Notes: generated by a model from the sequence alone, not told the origin. A stretch of 64,000 nt of DNA from Marchantia polymorpha subsp. ruderalis (GCA_037833965.1 AP031359.1:1608001-1672000); one strand, 5' to 3'. Numbered from the stretch's first letter, positions 30,600 to 46,028 are shown. Numbers and translations are program-made.

Positions 30600-33500
30600 T
30601 TCGTCCTTCCTAACTACGTCCACGCGAACAAATAAATGATATCTTCAACACGGTGAGTAGACTCAATTTGCTAAGTAGTCTAGAAGAAACCTTAATCTGA
30701 ATGACTAGATACATAGTAACCATCATTTTGATTGGGATATAACCTAACAAATTTCACACATAATATAAATAAAGATCATTTCAATGAAACAAAGTTAATT
30801 AGAAATATAAATCATGCAAAAAATCAGTAGAAATATGTGTTGGCAAATTTGTGTTTATTCATTAGCATTCATTTTAATAGTTTTATATACAAAATTTCGA
30901 AATTTAAATCTTGATTTTTCTTTGAAATGATAAAAAAAAATTATAATTGCTTATGATCTGAAAAAAAAATCGTCAATGATTTATTGTTCACAAGCCAATT
31001 ATTGTCTACACTACAAAAAATATTCACATTTACATGTACATTAATATTGTTGGTGTTCATGATCAAATTTTAAAAATAACCTTTTTATTTCAATCTATAT
31101 CATAATAATCTGTATATTTATGTATTGATTTATTTAAAATGTATTTATTAATAATATTTGTGTTAAAATATGTAAATGATAAATAAAAATCTGTTTACAA
31201 GTAATGACATTTTTAAAACATTTTAATAAAAACAAATTACTCCAAAAATATTAAATTTATAATTCAACATAATCCTTGTTGCAAAATAAAATTGCAATTG
31301 TAATCAATTTTATTTGCAAAATAAGACCACTTTTTAAATATAAAATTAATGCTTATATAAAAGTAATTACAAAATTTCAAACTTAATCTAATAACGGTTT
31401 AATATGGTTTCCATAAGATATTTATTCACAACATTGTTGAAATAATATATACATATGAAAGCATCATGTTTTTGCTTAGGAGTACTTTGCATTATTTGCA
31501 TATTATTATTTAAGATAATTTTATTCTTATTGATATAGCGAGCTCAATGATGCAAGATAAATTTACTTACATGAGGAAATAAAAAAGATTTAATTTTTAA
31601 TTTAATCTAACATTACAACAAACATGTTTTTTAAGTAGATTAAACGAATGTAATTTTCAAAGACCCGAGATGTCAAAAGTATTCAAAAACTGATGAAAAC
31701 AAAGATAATCTCTTGTGGAAGCTTCAAGGAAAACTTATGGTTTCAATTTTATGGAAATTGAGAATTCCAACAAGGGATAAAAATTATGATTTTGAAATAT
31801 AATTTTGAATAATATACAAACATAGAATTATACAGATTGAAATAAGTAACTTACATTGATGTGTCATCAAGTAATTAAAAAATATTACAATTGCTGCTAA
31901 TAAAATTAATAATTAAAAAATGTAACTCAAATTTTTTTTGAAGTCAATAGATACCCAAAAAAAGATAATTTTTTTTAAATATATCGAATTTTCTAAATTA
32001 TTCACCTGTATTTTAAAAAACATTTGATTCACAATATAAAAAAGTAATTGCTTTTCACATAAATTTTTTTCACGAATAATAAAACAAATGAAATAAATTA
32101 TCATCATTGCAATAAAATAAATAAAATTTATCTTTATCATAAAATGATAATATTTCACTAATAGTTTTTTTTGCTCTATGAGATAAAATTGATCGAAAAC
32201 ACAAATTAATTTTGGTTTTAAATTTTACTAAAAAAAATCAATTCAAGTAAAAGATTAAAAAAATCCATAATAATTTTTTTTATTTAATTAAATCTCATAT
32301 GAAATGTCAAAACCATTGGTTTCCTTTAATTTGAAAAAATATGCTAAATTTGTTGAATGTAGGTCAACTCTAACCAATATGACAAAAGATGATCATGAAG
32401 ATATGCTTGAAAATATTATTATATTATATGATTCAAACAATATGAAAGGCATGTAAAAACTTGTGGATCTAACAAAAAAATGAAAAAATCAATTCATATG
32501 ATGATAATTGATAATTTATGTTCCACATGTAAAAAGTTAATCTAAAGCTTGTTATCAAACAAGTTAATTGTTATGCAGTTCAATATTTATCATAAATTGT
32601 AGATAGCGGTGTGATGTTTGATGATGTTGAATACTTAAATCAGGATATACCTAATATAAATAGATAAATTCATTATTTAAATTTGAAAAAAAAAGTTAAT
32701 AAAGAGGTGATTGGTAATGTGTCATAAATCATAGCAGACCAAAAATGTCTTCATGTCAATCGAATGTATCACATGAGTCTTACAAATATATTTATTTTCA
32801 AAAATACCTACTTTATCTTTAAACAAAAATTCAAATAATCAAATTCATACAAGGGATATACTTTTGAAAGCAACTTTTATCAAATTTCCTTGATGAATTT
32901 TCATCAAATTGATCAACTTTGTATGCATTTTTCATAAAATAAACTTCATATACTTTTACGATGCAACATTTTTATTCTTATGTGTATGTTTGTCTACTGA
33001 TCAAATTGATATGATCATTAATTGATCTTTATAGATTTTTTAATTGTGATGAATATCAAATTGACCTTTACAACTTGTTTATATTGTTAGCTTATTCCGA
33101 CTGATCATATTAATCAAAATCTTCTAAAAGACAATCAAAGGGTATAGTTCACTCTAAAAGAAACTAGTGAAAAGTAAGTTTTTCATTTTTGCTTATAATA
33201 TAATGTGTGATGCATATTGCCCACAGATTTACTTTTAGATCCATTGAAACAAGGTTTGATGTTGATATGTCTTTATGAGAGGTTTGATTTATATTACTCC
33301 ATTTAGTTTGTTTATAAGATTCAAAATGTAAACATGTATGAAATGAGTGTAATAATAGTTTATATGCTAGCTTTATAACAGATTCATAAATAAAAATTTT
33401 CCAATTGAAAAAAAGAAGCTTGTAAGAACATACAAAATTTGTTGATTAAACTATTTGACTTGATTACAAACTAGTCACATTTAGACAAAAGGTTTTCATT

Positions 33501-36135
33501 TTCCAGTAATTTCGATCAAATTTATACTAATCATAAGCTTTACCTTTTTTACTACTTTGTAGTTTGCAATGATTATATTATGATATTTGACAAAAATAAA
33601 TAAAAAGTCAACAAGCCATTTTAGATTAAAAGAATAAAAGTGAACACAAGTCATGAAAAGGTGGTGAGAAAGATAAAAGCCTTTAGGAGAGTCTCCAACT
33701 TTATGAACTATAGTTTTAATGTTATGTAGAACTAAACAAAGCATTTTCCACGTGTTCGTGAGAAAGCGAAGAGATTTGGATGCTATAAACAATAAATGTA
33801 ACCTTTTTCAAGGTAATTGTATAATTAATTCAGTACATGTGTTAGTTTGGAGGCAAATGGAACAACTTCAATCAACACGTCAAAAGCAAACATCTCCAGT
33901 TATAGAATTGTGCAAAGAGTTTGTATCTTGTTGATAAGTACAAAGATTTGAATCAAGAGTATTTGAGAATACAACACAAAAGATGGCATCAACATAAAAC
34001 TCTTTATATAATTGTGAAGCATATTCAAATCAAAGTGTCATTAACATTTAAAGACACTAACGCTGAATATCATATGAGATTAAATGTATCAATGAATAGA
34101 TTTTGTATATTATTACACGTTTTCCATTCTTGACCACATAATATTGAATTTTTAAGAAATCATATAAGTTGCTTATGAAATCTCATATATTGGGTATCTT
34201 AATCATTTTTGTTGCAGATAATCTCATATTTTTTTGCTGATTTGTTAAAAATTGTCAATAAATCTAAATTTAGATGTCTACTATTTTATTCAAAAAATTT
34301 CTTTGCAAAAATAAAATAAAATGTCTGCTTGCTTTCATTTCTATTACTTGTGTGTTGCATTGTTGACCATATACTTGATGTTTAAAACTAACTTCTAAGG
34401 TTTCAGATACATCAATAATTTTATTTGGATATGTAATAAATTTTTTGTCTTCTTGGATGATATTATTATTGCTTTCAACATCATAGTAGTATATACAAAT
34501 TTATTTAAAACAAAAAAGTTGACACAATGTCAAAATTTGTATGTTGTTTGACTTATGTGCCAAAGAAAAGTTATGAAAAGTCAAAATTTTGAATAACGTC
34601 AAAAATAATAAAAATATGTTAATGCATAAACGCTGAATGATGCATTCAAAAAAAAAAAACTTGTAGTAAATCAACGATCCTATACAAGGTGTGAAGTTTT
34701 ACAATTTATGAATAATAGTGAATTTTGTGATCAAGTTTCTTGATACATGCATATTGATTGTATATATTAACCAGGTCATAAATAATATGCTCTCTATCCA
34801 TTCTCTTGTATTATTTAATGTCGTTTAACATGAAGAAACCGATCTCAAGGAACTTAATGCATGGAGTAAGCGATCCAAATGATCCTCTGCACTTGTGTCC
34901 TTCCTTTATGGCAAAGCATTGTATTATATGTCCTAAGCTTTGCAACAAAATACAATTACTGTCAAAAGATTCAATTGATTGGAAGTGGCATCAATATTTT
35001 TTGAACATGATGTTGCAAAGAAGAAAATTATATGATGTTTGTGAATAAATTATTTTATTATTTTGGTGATTTATTCATTTATTTAACATTTCAAGTTTAC
35101 TTGTACAGCTAATTTGATACTTAAAAAATGTTAAAAAATTTAAAGTTACTTATATTGTAATTTTCTTTCTAAAAGAAATAAATATATTTTTATATATCAT
35201 TTTTTCTTGAAATATAACATGTATCGGTTGACATAGGATTTTAATTGCTAAAGATTATGTGATGATTATTACACTAAAAAATGAAATGATGATTTTTGAG
35301 TAGCATGTGCAATTTTTTGACAAATTGTGACGTTGACGAAGTGATCAATTACATATTTATAAAATAAAAATGTATTTTTCATATAGATTTTGTTTTAATT
35401 AATTATTTTTAATAAAAAATATATATGACGTGGCTATAATAGTGTTTGAAATCACTTTCTGAAATAATGCTTTTCTAGAAACAAAAAAATTTGCTTCTTT
35501 TTATAAATTTGATGAATTTCAAATGCTTAGTTAAAACAAAAACTCTTGTCACTAGCTAGATAATTTTTTTATATCCTGAAAATTAAATTTAAAAAATAAT
35601 GCTTATGGAATTCAATCTAGTAGGAAAAAAAATCTCTTTGCATATTAATTTTTTAACTCCTTTAGAAAAAAAATTTGTACCAAAGTAATGTTCTTCAGTT
35701 TGATTTTAAAATTTTATGCAAAAGTTCAAGCAACAAAGTATAAATAATGATATCAACATATATGGGCTTGAACATTGCATTAATGTTGTTTAAATTGTAG
35801 ATAAATTAGATAAAAGTGTATTTATCTTTTTTCAAGATAATAATTTTGAAAAAAGATGATATAAAATTTGCTTTTAATGTTTTAAAAGCATGTCAACAAA
35901 TTAAAAAAAACTTTGATATCTAAAATAAATGCAAGAAAATAAAATTAGACAAGAATAAAAAAACTTGTTTCATAGCATAGACAACATAAAGAGAGTTATG
36001 TTGGATCAATGAATCAAAACACTTTTTGTGGTAGAAAATTAAGGAGATTTTTATATTAAATCGATCACTATCATGAAAAAGTTGTACGAAACAAATGCAT
36101 AGATTGAATGTGAAAACTTTGTTGAAATTAACTAA
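30600..36135. other. AT-rich block, no gene recognised
   Basis: Dominated by A/T runs, with stops in every frame. Short frames (for example 33,921-34,133 and 34,806-35,048, +) show no known domain. Probably old transposon sequence eroded by C-to-T change (inference). It adjoins the decayed copia element, which has similar composition. Confidence 0.5.
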
Positions 36136-36398
36136 TGTCAAGGAGTAACCTCGGTCCTAGCAAAGTTTAGCTAGGAAGCATTGCTCTGATTGGGGATACT
36201 TAAGCCCAAGATATTATGTATTAACAACACTTAATATAATATTACAAACGTGATGTGATTTCCTGCCGTGGGCACAGCCCTTAGAAGGGTGAACTACGTT
36301 ACATCTATGTCGACTTGTGTTTTACTATCTCATTGACCTTGATGTTGACTTTGAATTTATTGTCACTACTTTCATATGATTCTTGTAAAGAACTAACA
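36136..36398 (+). repeat. 5' LTR of the copia element
   Basis: Starts TGTCAAGGAGTAACC and ends AAGAACTAACA. It aligns with the 3' LTR through shared stretches such as TTGTGTTTTA, TCTCATTGA and ATGTTGACTTTG, at visibly reduced identity. Confidence 0.8.
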
Positions 36399-36400
36399 TA

Positions 36401-36412
36401 TGGTATAATAGC
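36401..36412 (+). other. decayed primer binding site
   Basis: TGGTATAATAGC, two bases after the LTR, matches TGGTATCAGAGC (initiator tRNA-Met) at 10 of 12 positions. Confidence 0.65.
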
Positions 36413-37739
36413 ATGTATGTTTTTTTGTGACAGTGTTTGAGTTTGTGCTAGCAATCTAAACCAAGTTGAGTTTTAGGCAACACATTTGAACTGCTGATTC
36501 AATAGGAAGTTTAAACTGGCAATTTTATAAGAACTTAGTTGAAGCGACAAGGAGACGTATTCATGCAGGCCAACGCCGAGAGCAGAAAGAGACAACGACT
36601 TTTGTAAGCTATGTAAGGAAGAAAATGTTTAAATTGAATCATCAACTGTTGGAATGGACCGAATGAAGAAGTTAGCATTTGAAGAAAATTGAAGGCCTTT
36701 AGATTTGGTCTGAAGTTGTGAGAAGATGTAAAAGAAGACTTGCGGTTTACATGAAGGCTGCGGCTCAAACTATAGTTCTCTTGTTACTTCCTTGTCGTTA
36801 TGGTATTAGATCGGTCAATAGCAGATTGAAGACACATTCTGTACTTATAATCACATTTTTGATTGATCAAATCAATGAAAATCCATAGATTGAGCAAAAT
36901 CAATCAAAATACACAAATTTATACTTAGATCTTGGCCATAGCATGAACAATTGACGCAAACATGCAACAGATTGGTGAATGGAAATTGGAACAACGCAGT
37001 ATTTTGGACAAGAAACCATCGAGTGCGGATGAGATTTTAGATCAAATTGACTAACCACAAACAAGACCGAACGCTCGAGATAAACGATGATAGACGCAAT
37101 TGAGCGCAAGGAGACGGCCAAGCAAACCCGTGCAATCTTGAGAGCGACAACGAGATAACACAAGAATAAACGCATCGCGTAGCAACATGTCAACCCTTCA
37201 CGAACAAAACGTCATTTTTGCATGAATGACACGTCAATCTCACGGACACACAAGGATTCGACACATGACAACCACGAGTCGCGTGTGGAATGCACGGTGC
37301 AGTGAGATCAAATCTCAATTGATACGTGATAGAATCTCATGCGCAAGCACAACATGTGATCCGAGTAGGCTCTGCAAACAAGCCACATAGGCACGGTAAT
37401 ATCACACATGCTGACACGAGGCGAGCAAGTATGGATAATTTGGGCAATACGGATAGTTGCAGACAAGCACAGGCAGTCACAAATGAATTCGGTTAGTCGT
37501 GAGCAGGCAATGGCAATTTCTTGCAAATTTCAAAAATCTTTTATCCAAATACTCCATCCGTCAAGAATATTTCATCTTCAAAGTTTCATTTGACAGAATC
37601 ATTGATAAAGTATATGCAATTTGGGTATCATTGGAAAGCTATCGACACAACTTGTATGATATGGGTATCTTTTGAGAGCTAACAAATAACTGACAAGGAG
37701 TAAATTGCCATTAATACTGCCATGTTTTTGTCCCACAAA
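36413..37739 (+). other. 5' leader of the copia element
   Basis: About 1.3 kb between the primer site and the first gag homology. Part of it (36,540-37,520) is less AT-rich than the rest of the element. No coding region recognised. Confidence 0.4.
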
Positions 37740-40700
37740 GATGACATCCAAACAGGTTGAAGGATTGAGCTATAATATGATCATATTCAAAGGACAAAAT
37801 GATTATTTACTTTTGAAAAAATAGATTGAAGGAAAGTTAAAATCCATGGGTCTTGTCATGTTGCTAAAGGAGAGACATGTTAACTTGAACAATGTCAAAG
37901 TGAGTGATTCACAAGAACAAGTTGTTTTCATGGTGTTGAAGCATCCGGATACTTTGATTATGAAGTAGGTTAAAAAGTATGTAGAAATCACAAAGCTTTT
38001 TGACGCCATTCAGCAAGGTATGCATCAAAAGGAATTGTCAAACATGTTGTATACATACATGAAGCTACTAAAGTTCAAGATGAGGGTCAGATCTAGAAGC
38101 CAAGATCACATTCACGTCTTTGATGAACCGGTGATAGATCTTATAAGTATGAAAGAGAAGATTTCCAACGAGAAGAAGGTTTTACATCTTTTCAACTCGT
38201 TGTCATCATCGTCCTAAACACTATCAAAGATCTCTCTCCATTGGGACACAAAGACAATTACTTACAACAAGGTTGTAAATGCTTTCTTGGCAAATGAGTT
38301 GCAACAGATGTCATCATCTTGCCCATCCACTTCCAAGACCGCAATGATTGTGATCCGAGGTTAGTTACGTTTGAGGAGTGTTGACGATTGGCCATGTGTT
38401 GGACCAAGAGTACGAGAGTCAGATCCAAGAGTCCAACTGCTCAGAAGAGGAGATTCTAGTTAGGGATAGATCATTTGAGAGGAAGATGGTGACATGTTAA
38501 AGATGTGGCAAGAGTGATCACATTGAGCATGACTGCCGATGTAGGTCAAAGGTATAGTTTTTTCTTTAGTGGCAAACGTTACAGAGCATTTCAACTCCAA
38601 GGAGAACGACATGTTTGAGAACTATCTATGATTCAAGAGGTTTGACTTCTGCAACTTATCAAAGGTTGCTAGTGACGTATGAATTTTGAACAGTGCTTGT
38701 TCTTATAATATATTATATCATAGAATTTTTTTGATACTTTTTCAAGATCAAATGACTCAGTTTTTATGGAGAATGATCAACCTTGTAAGATTGAGGCCGT
38801 TGAATCTGTGAAGAACCGTATGTTTGAAGATGTCAAACATATGTTGAATCACACTAGGTTTATACTTAACATGAGAAAAAACTTGATATTTTCTGGATTG
38901 TTAGACTCACACGTCTTAGAATGAAGCTCTATGAAAGGTGTGTTGGATGTTGGGTCATGTGATAAATTTATCCTTTGTGAATACAAGCATAATAATTTGT
39001 ATTTGCAAAAGAGCATTACTATTTCTGGAAAAGTTCACTTTACAAAATCTTAAGTTGAGATGTCTTATGTATGGTAGTCCAGACTAGGCCATATGAGTAA
39101 TAGATACATATCCATCCTTGATTTCAAAAAAGGTGTTACCAGGTTTGAATAAAGTTGACTTGACATTTGTGGACATTGTATTATGAGCAAACAACACATG
39201 CGGGTTTTTGGTGTTGGAACACATAGTTCCAAGGAGATACTAAAGTATATACATAGTGACGTGTGGAAACTCTCTCATGTTGCCTCACTTTCTAGCAAGT
39301 TGTTTTATGTATTATTTATAGATGATTACTTCAAATATGTTTGGATATATTTCTTTACCCATAACTTTGAGGTGTTTTCAACTTTCAAAAGTTGGAGAGT
39401 CCAAGTTTAGACTCAAACTAGACACATGATGAAATATATGTGAATAGATAATGTCAAAAAATATACTACAAAATAGTTTGGAATTATTGCAAAGAGAAGG
39501 GTAATACTCGTCATCTCATCACAATTTATAATCCTTAACAAAACACTATTTTTTTAAAGTCCCACTCAAATAGTGGTGGAAAACATATGTTGAGCCAATC
39601 AAATTTACCAAGTGAATTTTGGATCAAAGTTGTCAACACCGCAATGTAGTTGGTAAACTCCTTCTATTGCAATCAAAATCTCAACACGGTTTGAATTGAG
39701 ACACAAACGTATGGTTGATTATAGTCATTTGAGAATTTTTGGTTGTATTGACTATCTTTTCACACCCAAGGAGCATATGACTAAGTTAGATCTAACATCT
39801 AAGAAGTGTTGTTTTCTTGGATATGCTAGTAGTGCTAGGTAAAAGTGTGAAGAATTACATGCTTTGGGATCCAATAGCCAATATAGCGTAAGGTTTTTGT
39901 TAGATAAATGTTTCTTTCAATAAGTCTAGATTATTGAAAGAGTAGTGGATTTTTCATGCTCCCCTTACTGACAAAGATACATCTCCACTCATAGATGTTG
40001 TTGTTGGAGAGTTTGATTATTATGTGAATGATGATGTGTCACAATAAGAAACACCTATACATGTGAAGTAAGTTCTTGAGGAATATGAATTAGAGTAGCA
40101 ATATAAATTAAAAGCAATGTATAGTTGGTGAGACTCTTGTGTCTGCACCAGATGATAGAGATCAACCAAAAACATCTACTAGTCAAATTGTGCTTGTAGG
40201 GCTACTTAAAAGTATGGTGTATGAGCCAACTCATCCATTCTTGAAGATTGTCACATTGATATAGATGAGAATGATATTGCATTGATCTTGGAAGAAGATG
40301 AACCTTCTTTGTCCATGGAAGCTCAAACTTTGATCGATAAGCTTGAGTGAAATATTGCTATGGAACGGGAGATGCAATCATTGATTGAGAATAAGACTTG
40401 AAAAATGGTTAGATTTCTAAAGATGAGACGTTTATTAACTCCAAGTTGGTGTACAAGCTGAAGAAAAATCCAACGAAAATGAGGCAAAAATCTACAAAAC
40501 CAATTGATGGCTACACATTCCACTTAAGAGAAGTGTGGGAACTACAACAAAGTTTGCTCATCTTTAGCAAAATATATTACAATTTATTTGATATGTGCAT
40601 TGGCTGCAATATTTTGTCTTGTTATGGTACAAATAAACGTGATTAGAACTTTTTTCTATGAATATTTAGAAGAAAAGATCCACATGAGATAACAAGTTAG

Positions 40701-42230
40701 CTTTGAGGTCAAAAACCAATAGAATTTGGTTGTAGATTGTTAAAATCATTATATGAACTAAAGCAAGCTTTAAGGCAATGAAACATGCATTTTGATGAAT
40801 TCATGAAGTCACAAGAATTTTTACAAAGTGTGTATGATTCTTGTGTCCACATGAAGAAGATGAATGATAAAATTTACAATCTCATTATTATAGTGTTTTA
40901 CATTGATAACATGTTAATTTTGAAAAAAAACCAATTCAATGTTGATAAATGAAAGAAGCACTTGAAGATTGCATTTAAGATGAGGAGAATGGAAGACTTA
41001 AAAAGAATATTATACATAAATATTCATAGGGATTTTCAAAAGAATAGATTATGGTTGGCTCAAGTCAATTATTTGTTGTATATTTAACAAGCTTAACATG
41101 ACCAATCATAAAGATGTGTGAACTTCTTTGATAGTAGACTTCAAACTTTCCGCAACTCAATGTCTTATTGATGACATTGAGAAAGAAAAAATGTCATGTA
41201 GTCACTATGAATAAGTTGTAGCCAACCTCATGTATTTAACACTGTGTTGTAGTCCTGATATTGTTATAGCAATGAACAATGTGAGTATATACAAGTCAAA
41301 TTGAAGTAAAATTTACTCGGAAGGAATGAAATGAATACTAAGATATTTGAAGAATATTATGTATAATGGTTCATTAGACAATGTTAAACTCTTGTTGGAC
41401 TATGTTGATGTTAACTATGGATAGAAATTGAACAGTAGAATATCTACAAATGGCTTTGTTTTTACACTAGATGATAGAAGCATTAGTTGGAAATCTACCT
41501 TGCAAAAGTGAGTAGCTCAGTTTACAACAAAAGCTAAGTATGTGGTGGTAGCAAAAGCGATAAAAAAAAGCTATTTAGTTAGAGAGTCTTATCATCAAGA
41601 TGACATTAACACAAGACGTGATCATTCTTCATTGCTCAAGTAATCTACATTTGGTTGCAAATCAGGTTATGGAAAGTAGAATTAAACATATCAACATCAA
41701 GTATCATTTTATCAGACAAAAGTTTTTTGATAAAATAATTAAGCTAGTCAACACAGACTGTGAACTTAATCTAGTTGATGAGTCGGTCAAAGTTATACTT
41801 TCAAAAAATTCAAACGATATTGTACTATTAAGCAGGTTGTGCATGGAAATTACATATAGAGTTTGAGAGCATAGTATCTTCAATTAACTCTTTATATCAT
41901 TATTCTATCCTGTGATGGTTACGGCTTAATTCTAGTTAACTTTGGTTAGCAAGAAGAGCTTTGTGTTAAATTTACTTCCAAAATTTCTTGCGAAGTAATT
42001 ATATAGGTTACGAATGTTATTGTTTCCTCTATGCTAGTAAGTCTTTTAGTTATCTCTTTATGTTATTACTCAATCATGTTATGAATACAACTTAGTTCGA
42101 GTTAATTTTGATCGATAAGAGTAGCATTGTGTTGGGTTTCTTTCTAGACTTTTTGGAGTATTTAATAAAGGTTACGAAAGTTAATGTTCCCTTGACATGA
42201 GTTTAGGTGAAGATTAGTGAGGTTAATTCA

Positions 42231-42476
42231 TGTTAGGAAGTAACTTTGGTCATAGCTAAACTTAGCTAGAAAACTAGAGTGTATTTAATCCCAACAAAAT
42301 ATGTAAACCAACATTTTACAGATAATACAAATATGTTGTGATGTTCTATCGTGGACTCTCTGAAGTATGAACCACGTTGCATATCTATCTATTTGTGTTT
42401 TATTGTCTCATTGATCTTTATGTTGACTTTGCATTTACTACCAATACTTTTAAATGATTTTTGTAAAAAACTAACA
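42231..42476 (+). repeat. 3' LTR of the copia element
   Basis: Starts TGTTAGGAAGTAACTTTGG and ends AAAAACTAACA. About 246 bp. Divergence from the 5' LTR is large, so the insertion is old. The 350 bp before it (41,880-42,230) contains an internal imperfect duplication around GTTACGAA(T/A)GTTA. Confidence 0.8.
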
Positions 42477-45400
42477 AATCTATTATTTTTTAGATTACTT
42501 CTTTGTCAAATGCAACCTCATCAAAGTTATAGAGATTAAAGCAAATTGAATATATCATGAAATATATGATTGAGTTTGTTTATAAGCAAAAACAACTTTC
42601 CTATAAAAGAAAGATTTTACAAACAAGTTTTGATAGTCTTTTTAGGAACAAAATAATTGAATAGTGATTCAAGATGCTTTTTGAATTAAATCTCGTCATC
42701 AATACATCAAATGATTTTTTGTCACTTTATTTGAAATACATTTATATTATAATTATCATAAAAGATCAAAAGTTTGAGTGTTGATTAAAGTGATCATTCC
42801 TAAAAGATTAAGTACAAATCATATGTATTTTTGGCATGGATAGCAAAAAAATTATTCTACATTTAAGTAATTTTTTTAATGTATAAAATGATAATTTAAT
42901 AAAATGTTGATCACTTACACAATAAAGTTGGTAAATCTAAAATGACAAATTTGATAATTAATACAATATCCATGATTCTGTTTGATAAAATTCCTTGTGT
43001 CATTGTTATTTCTCACGTATTTTCACAAAATAATTCAATCAAATTGTTGTTAAATCTTTGTTGTATTTTGTAAGATTAGAATTATATTATACATCAAATA
43101 TAATGAACATAGATGAAATTCTTAGATTTTTCAAGCAAGTTCTTCTATTTGCAAAAATAATAACATTAAGAAATGCATTATTATCAGGATTGAACTTATT
43201 ATGATAGATTTTCAAAAGAATTGTATACACTTATTCTGTGGCAATTTTTTACTTTGATATCTTTGTTTATAGAAATAAATTAAAAAACAACTATGCAAAT
43301 AAATCACATCCGAATCATATATATAATTGACGTACAGTCACTCAATATAAATGGCGTATTATCCTTGTTTTTAAATCAAAAATCAAAATCAACAAAATCA
43401 AAATTTTAAATAAAAAAATCAACTTGTAATGTATTTTACAATTTCTTCAAACTAGCTTTCGCTTTTGCTCAAGAAATCATGAAGACCTCTTGTAAGAATA
43501 CTATAATGTTTGTAGATGAATATTTAGTAATGTAATCTATAAGTAGCATGAATGATTTTTATAGGTTTATTTCAATTTAAGGTGAGAGAAGACATAAACT
43601 ATTGTAAGTAATGTATACATATGAAATACTTCCATGTTTTTTGGGTACATTCCTGCATGTTTCCATATGTTTGTGCAATATATGTATGAAAAAATAGGTT
43701 TTTAAATCACAATTTACATGACTGATTGGGGAATGTAGTTGGCAATCAATTGATTTTTCGGACGGAGAAGTGTGAAATAGGACTAAATGTTTCATAAATC
43801 CAAAATGTTGAGGACACAGATATTGAACATAATGAAGTATGAAATATGTGTAGTGAAGTTGTGAAAAGGATTGATTTTTGGGAGTAAAAAATCACCTCAG
43901 GGATTAAGTGAAAACTCTGTTGGATATAGAAAGTTGCATACCGTGAAAAAAATTGATCATCTGTGTGATTAACTAGCCAATTTGACTGGAGCAAAGGTTT
44001 ATGTTCTGAATTGTATTCCACATCATTACTCGTCACATTATCTTATTTATCGCTACAAACACCAATATAGACAGTAGTAAAAGGTAACATCACTCGTGTA
44101 AAAAAAAGATCTTAGACAGAAAAACTGCAAATATTGTACTAAGCACTACGCAGGTTTCGTAGGTACAAAGTGTATTATTTGAAAGCTAGAGGTCTATACT
44201 GAATTTATATATCTCATGGCATGGGAAAGGTTGGTCCTCATGGGAGAGGTATTGACACGCCCTGATAACTTCGTCTGGTCCAAAGATTTCGCTGGATTGA
44301 AAGAAATATTTCATACGATCACAGCTGGCAAGTGACAATTGCCACGTAGGCGACCTAAACGGCCTTTTCGAAGCAGTGTGGCCTCGTATAGTTTCCAGCT
44401 TAGGTCTGGAGAACCAGCAATTGAAATATCTCATCGAGAGGAAGATGATGAGCTTGGGTACCTTGTTCCTTACCAGAGAAAACATCTACTTAGTGATTTT
44501 GCTCACTCATCGGCATTCTTTTAGGACGTGAGTGAATGATTTATCCGCTCAACGCTCTTGGAAGTCGACCTGCGCCGAAGGCCGACGGTGGGTCAGAATT
44601 TGGAAGCGATTCGGGTTACTGCTGGTACGGCCATGGCAAGCGAGTTGAGTTGATTTGTGGGATAAACTGAAAGCTGTTAAGTCAGGAATTGGTTCGGGGT
44701 CGAAGGTCAATGTCTCGAACAATCTTAGCACGGTACCATTCATGACTTAGGTTAGATACATCGTGGCGAGGCACGGGACTGTCGAAAGCAATTGATACGG
44801 ATTGTAAATGACCGAGAGTCTGTTGTACGTTTTGATTGTGCTTTCTTTCTCCGCTTGATTGGATCAGGTTACTCCTGCGTTGTGTCTGTGTTCTTCCGTA
44901 GGTGCCTATACTGCTAATTGTTTGCTTGCGCGTATCTTTCTTGTATGATACTTCCTTCTTCCTTCTTTTTCTCTCTACTTACAGCCAATCGGCCGGCGAT
45001 TTAGTAATGACGGACGCATGTAATAGAAGTGCTGACTTGTGATTAAGTTTCGGGAATCCGTACGTATCTTGCATACAAGATACTTGTCAGTAAAGAGATT
45101 TTATTTGTATTGCGGAAAGCTGAATTGCTGCGCGAGAGCAGGTTGTCGTTGCATGTTTGGGTACACACAAATCAGGAAGAAATATATAGATTTGTTTCAT
45201 GCGGCATGTAGTTTTTCCAAGCTATGTTTTATCTTTGCGATTGATTGTTCCGTGCTGAAGGTCATTGTTATCACAAACTTGAGTTGGTGCCTGCAGATTG
45301 TAATCTTGCCCTTCGTTCAGTTGTGTCGTGACCCCTTGCATAGTGTCGTTAACGATGGAAGATACATAATACAGGGCGTCTGTGGAAATCGAGATACTGC

Positions 45401-46028
45401 GCTTGAGGTACAGTCGATCGTAGGAATCGCACAGTGGAGGGAGATTCCTGCTGGGCATTGTGGCTCTGAATCGATGTTGTTGATCACTTTCAACCTTGTC
45501 TTGAGCGTGCTTGATTCTTGCACTTGCTTGGTTTTTTTTTCTTTTCATATCAGCTCCAAACTTCTTCTCACCCTGGAGGTTGTTATGTAACTCCCGGACG
45601 TGAGCTTTCTTGCCTGATGAATTTTACCGTTCTAGACTGTGGAGTAAATTCCCTTCCTAAAATATTACTATCCTGCAGACTCAACTGGAACCCTACTTGG
45701 TTGGCACACCTTTCAATTTTCGTCATAGTCTCGCGGCTAGAGTACTTGTATTCTATCTTGCTGCATGTATATCTACTTCCAATCTAAACTCGAGTATTGT
45801 CATAATAATCAATCTTTTGTAAAACTCGACTATCGCTTTTACATTTTGTGCCTCTTTGATCTTGCGCATTTGTCGAGCTTCAATTTTACAAATTCTTTTG
45901 GTTCCCTCTTCGTTCGTCAAACCCACCATAGTGTGCATTTCTCATGAAACTATGTTTAGACTATATTAGAACTATGTTTTCATTATTTCTCGATAGGATT
46001 GTTTTATATTTTTCTCTTACGTCTTCTT

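Larger units (their letters stand above)
36136..42476 (+). mobile_element. decayed Ty1/copia element with both LTRs
   Basis: LTRs are at 36,136-36,398 and 42,231-42,476. Recognisable pol order: gag (37,740-38,240; MLYTYMKLLKFKM, then MKEKISNEKKVLHLFNSL), CCHC knuckle (38,489-38,545, first Cys kept and followed by a stop), protease remnant (NSACSYNI, 38,680), then pre-integrase and integrase (39,070-39,420; SRLGHMSNRYIS, FGVGTHSSKEILKYIHSDVW, LFIDDYFKYVWIYFF). The order continues with RT (40,340-41,100; the L-x-Q-A-x-RQWN-type block, IDNMLIL) and RNase H (41,200-41,870; ISWKSTLQK, HINIKYHFIRQ). Integrase before RT defines Ty1/copia. Many stops and frameshifts. No matching target duplication is seen (ACTAA left, AATCT right). 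Confidence 0.88.

Noticed and set aside
34806..35048. 80-aa frame in the AT-rich block
   Set aside because: No recognised motif; could be a decayed transposon but cannot be assigned.
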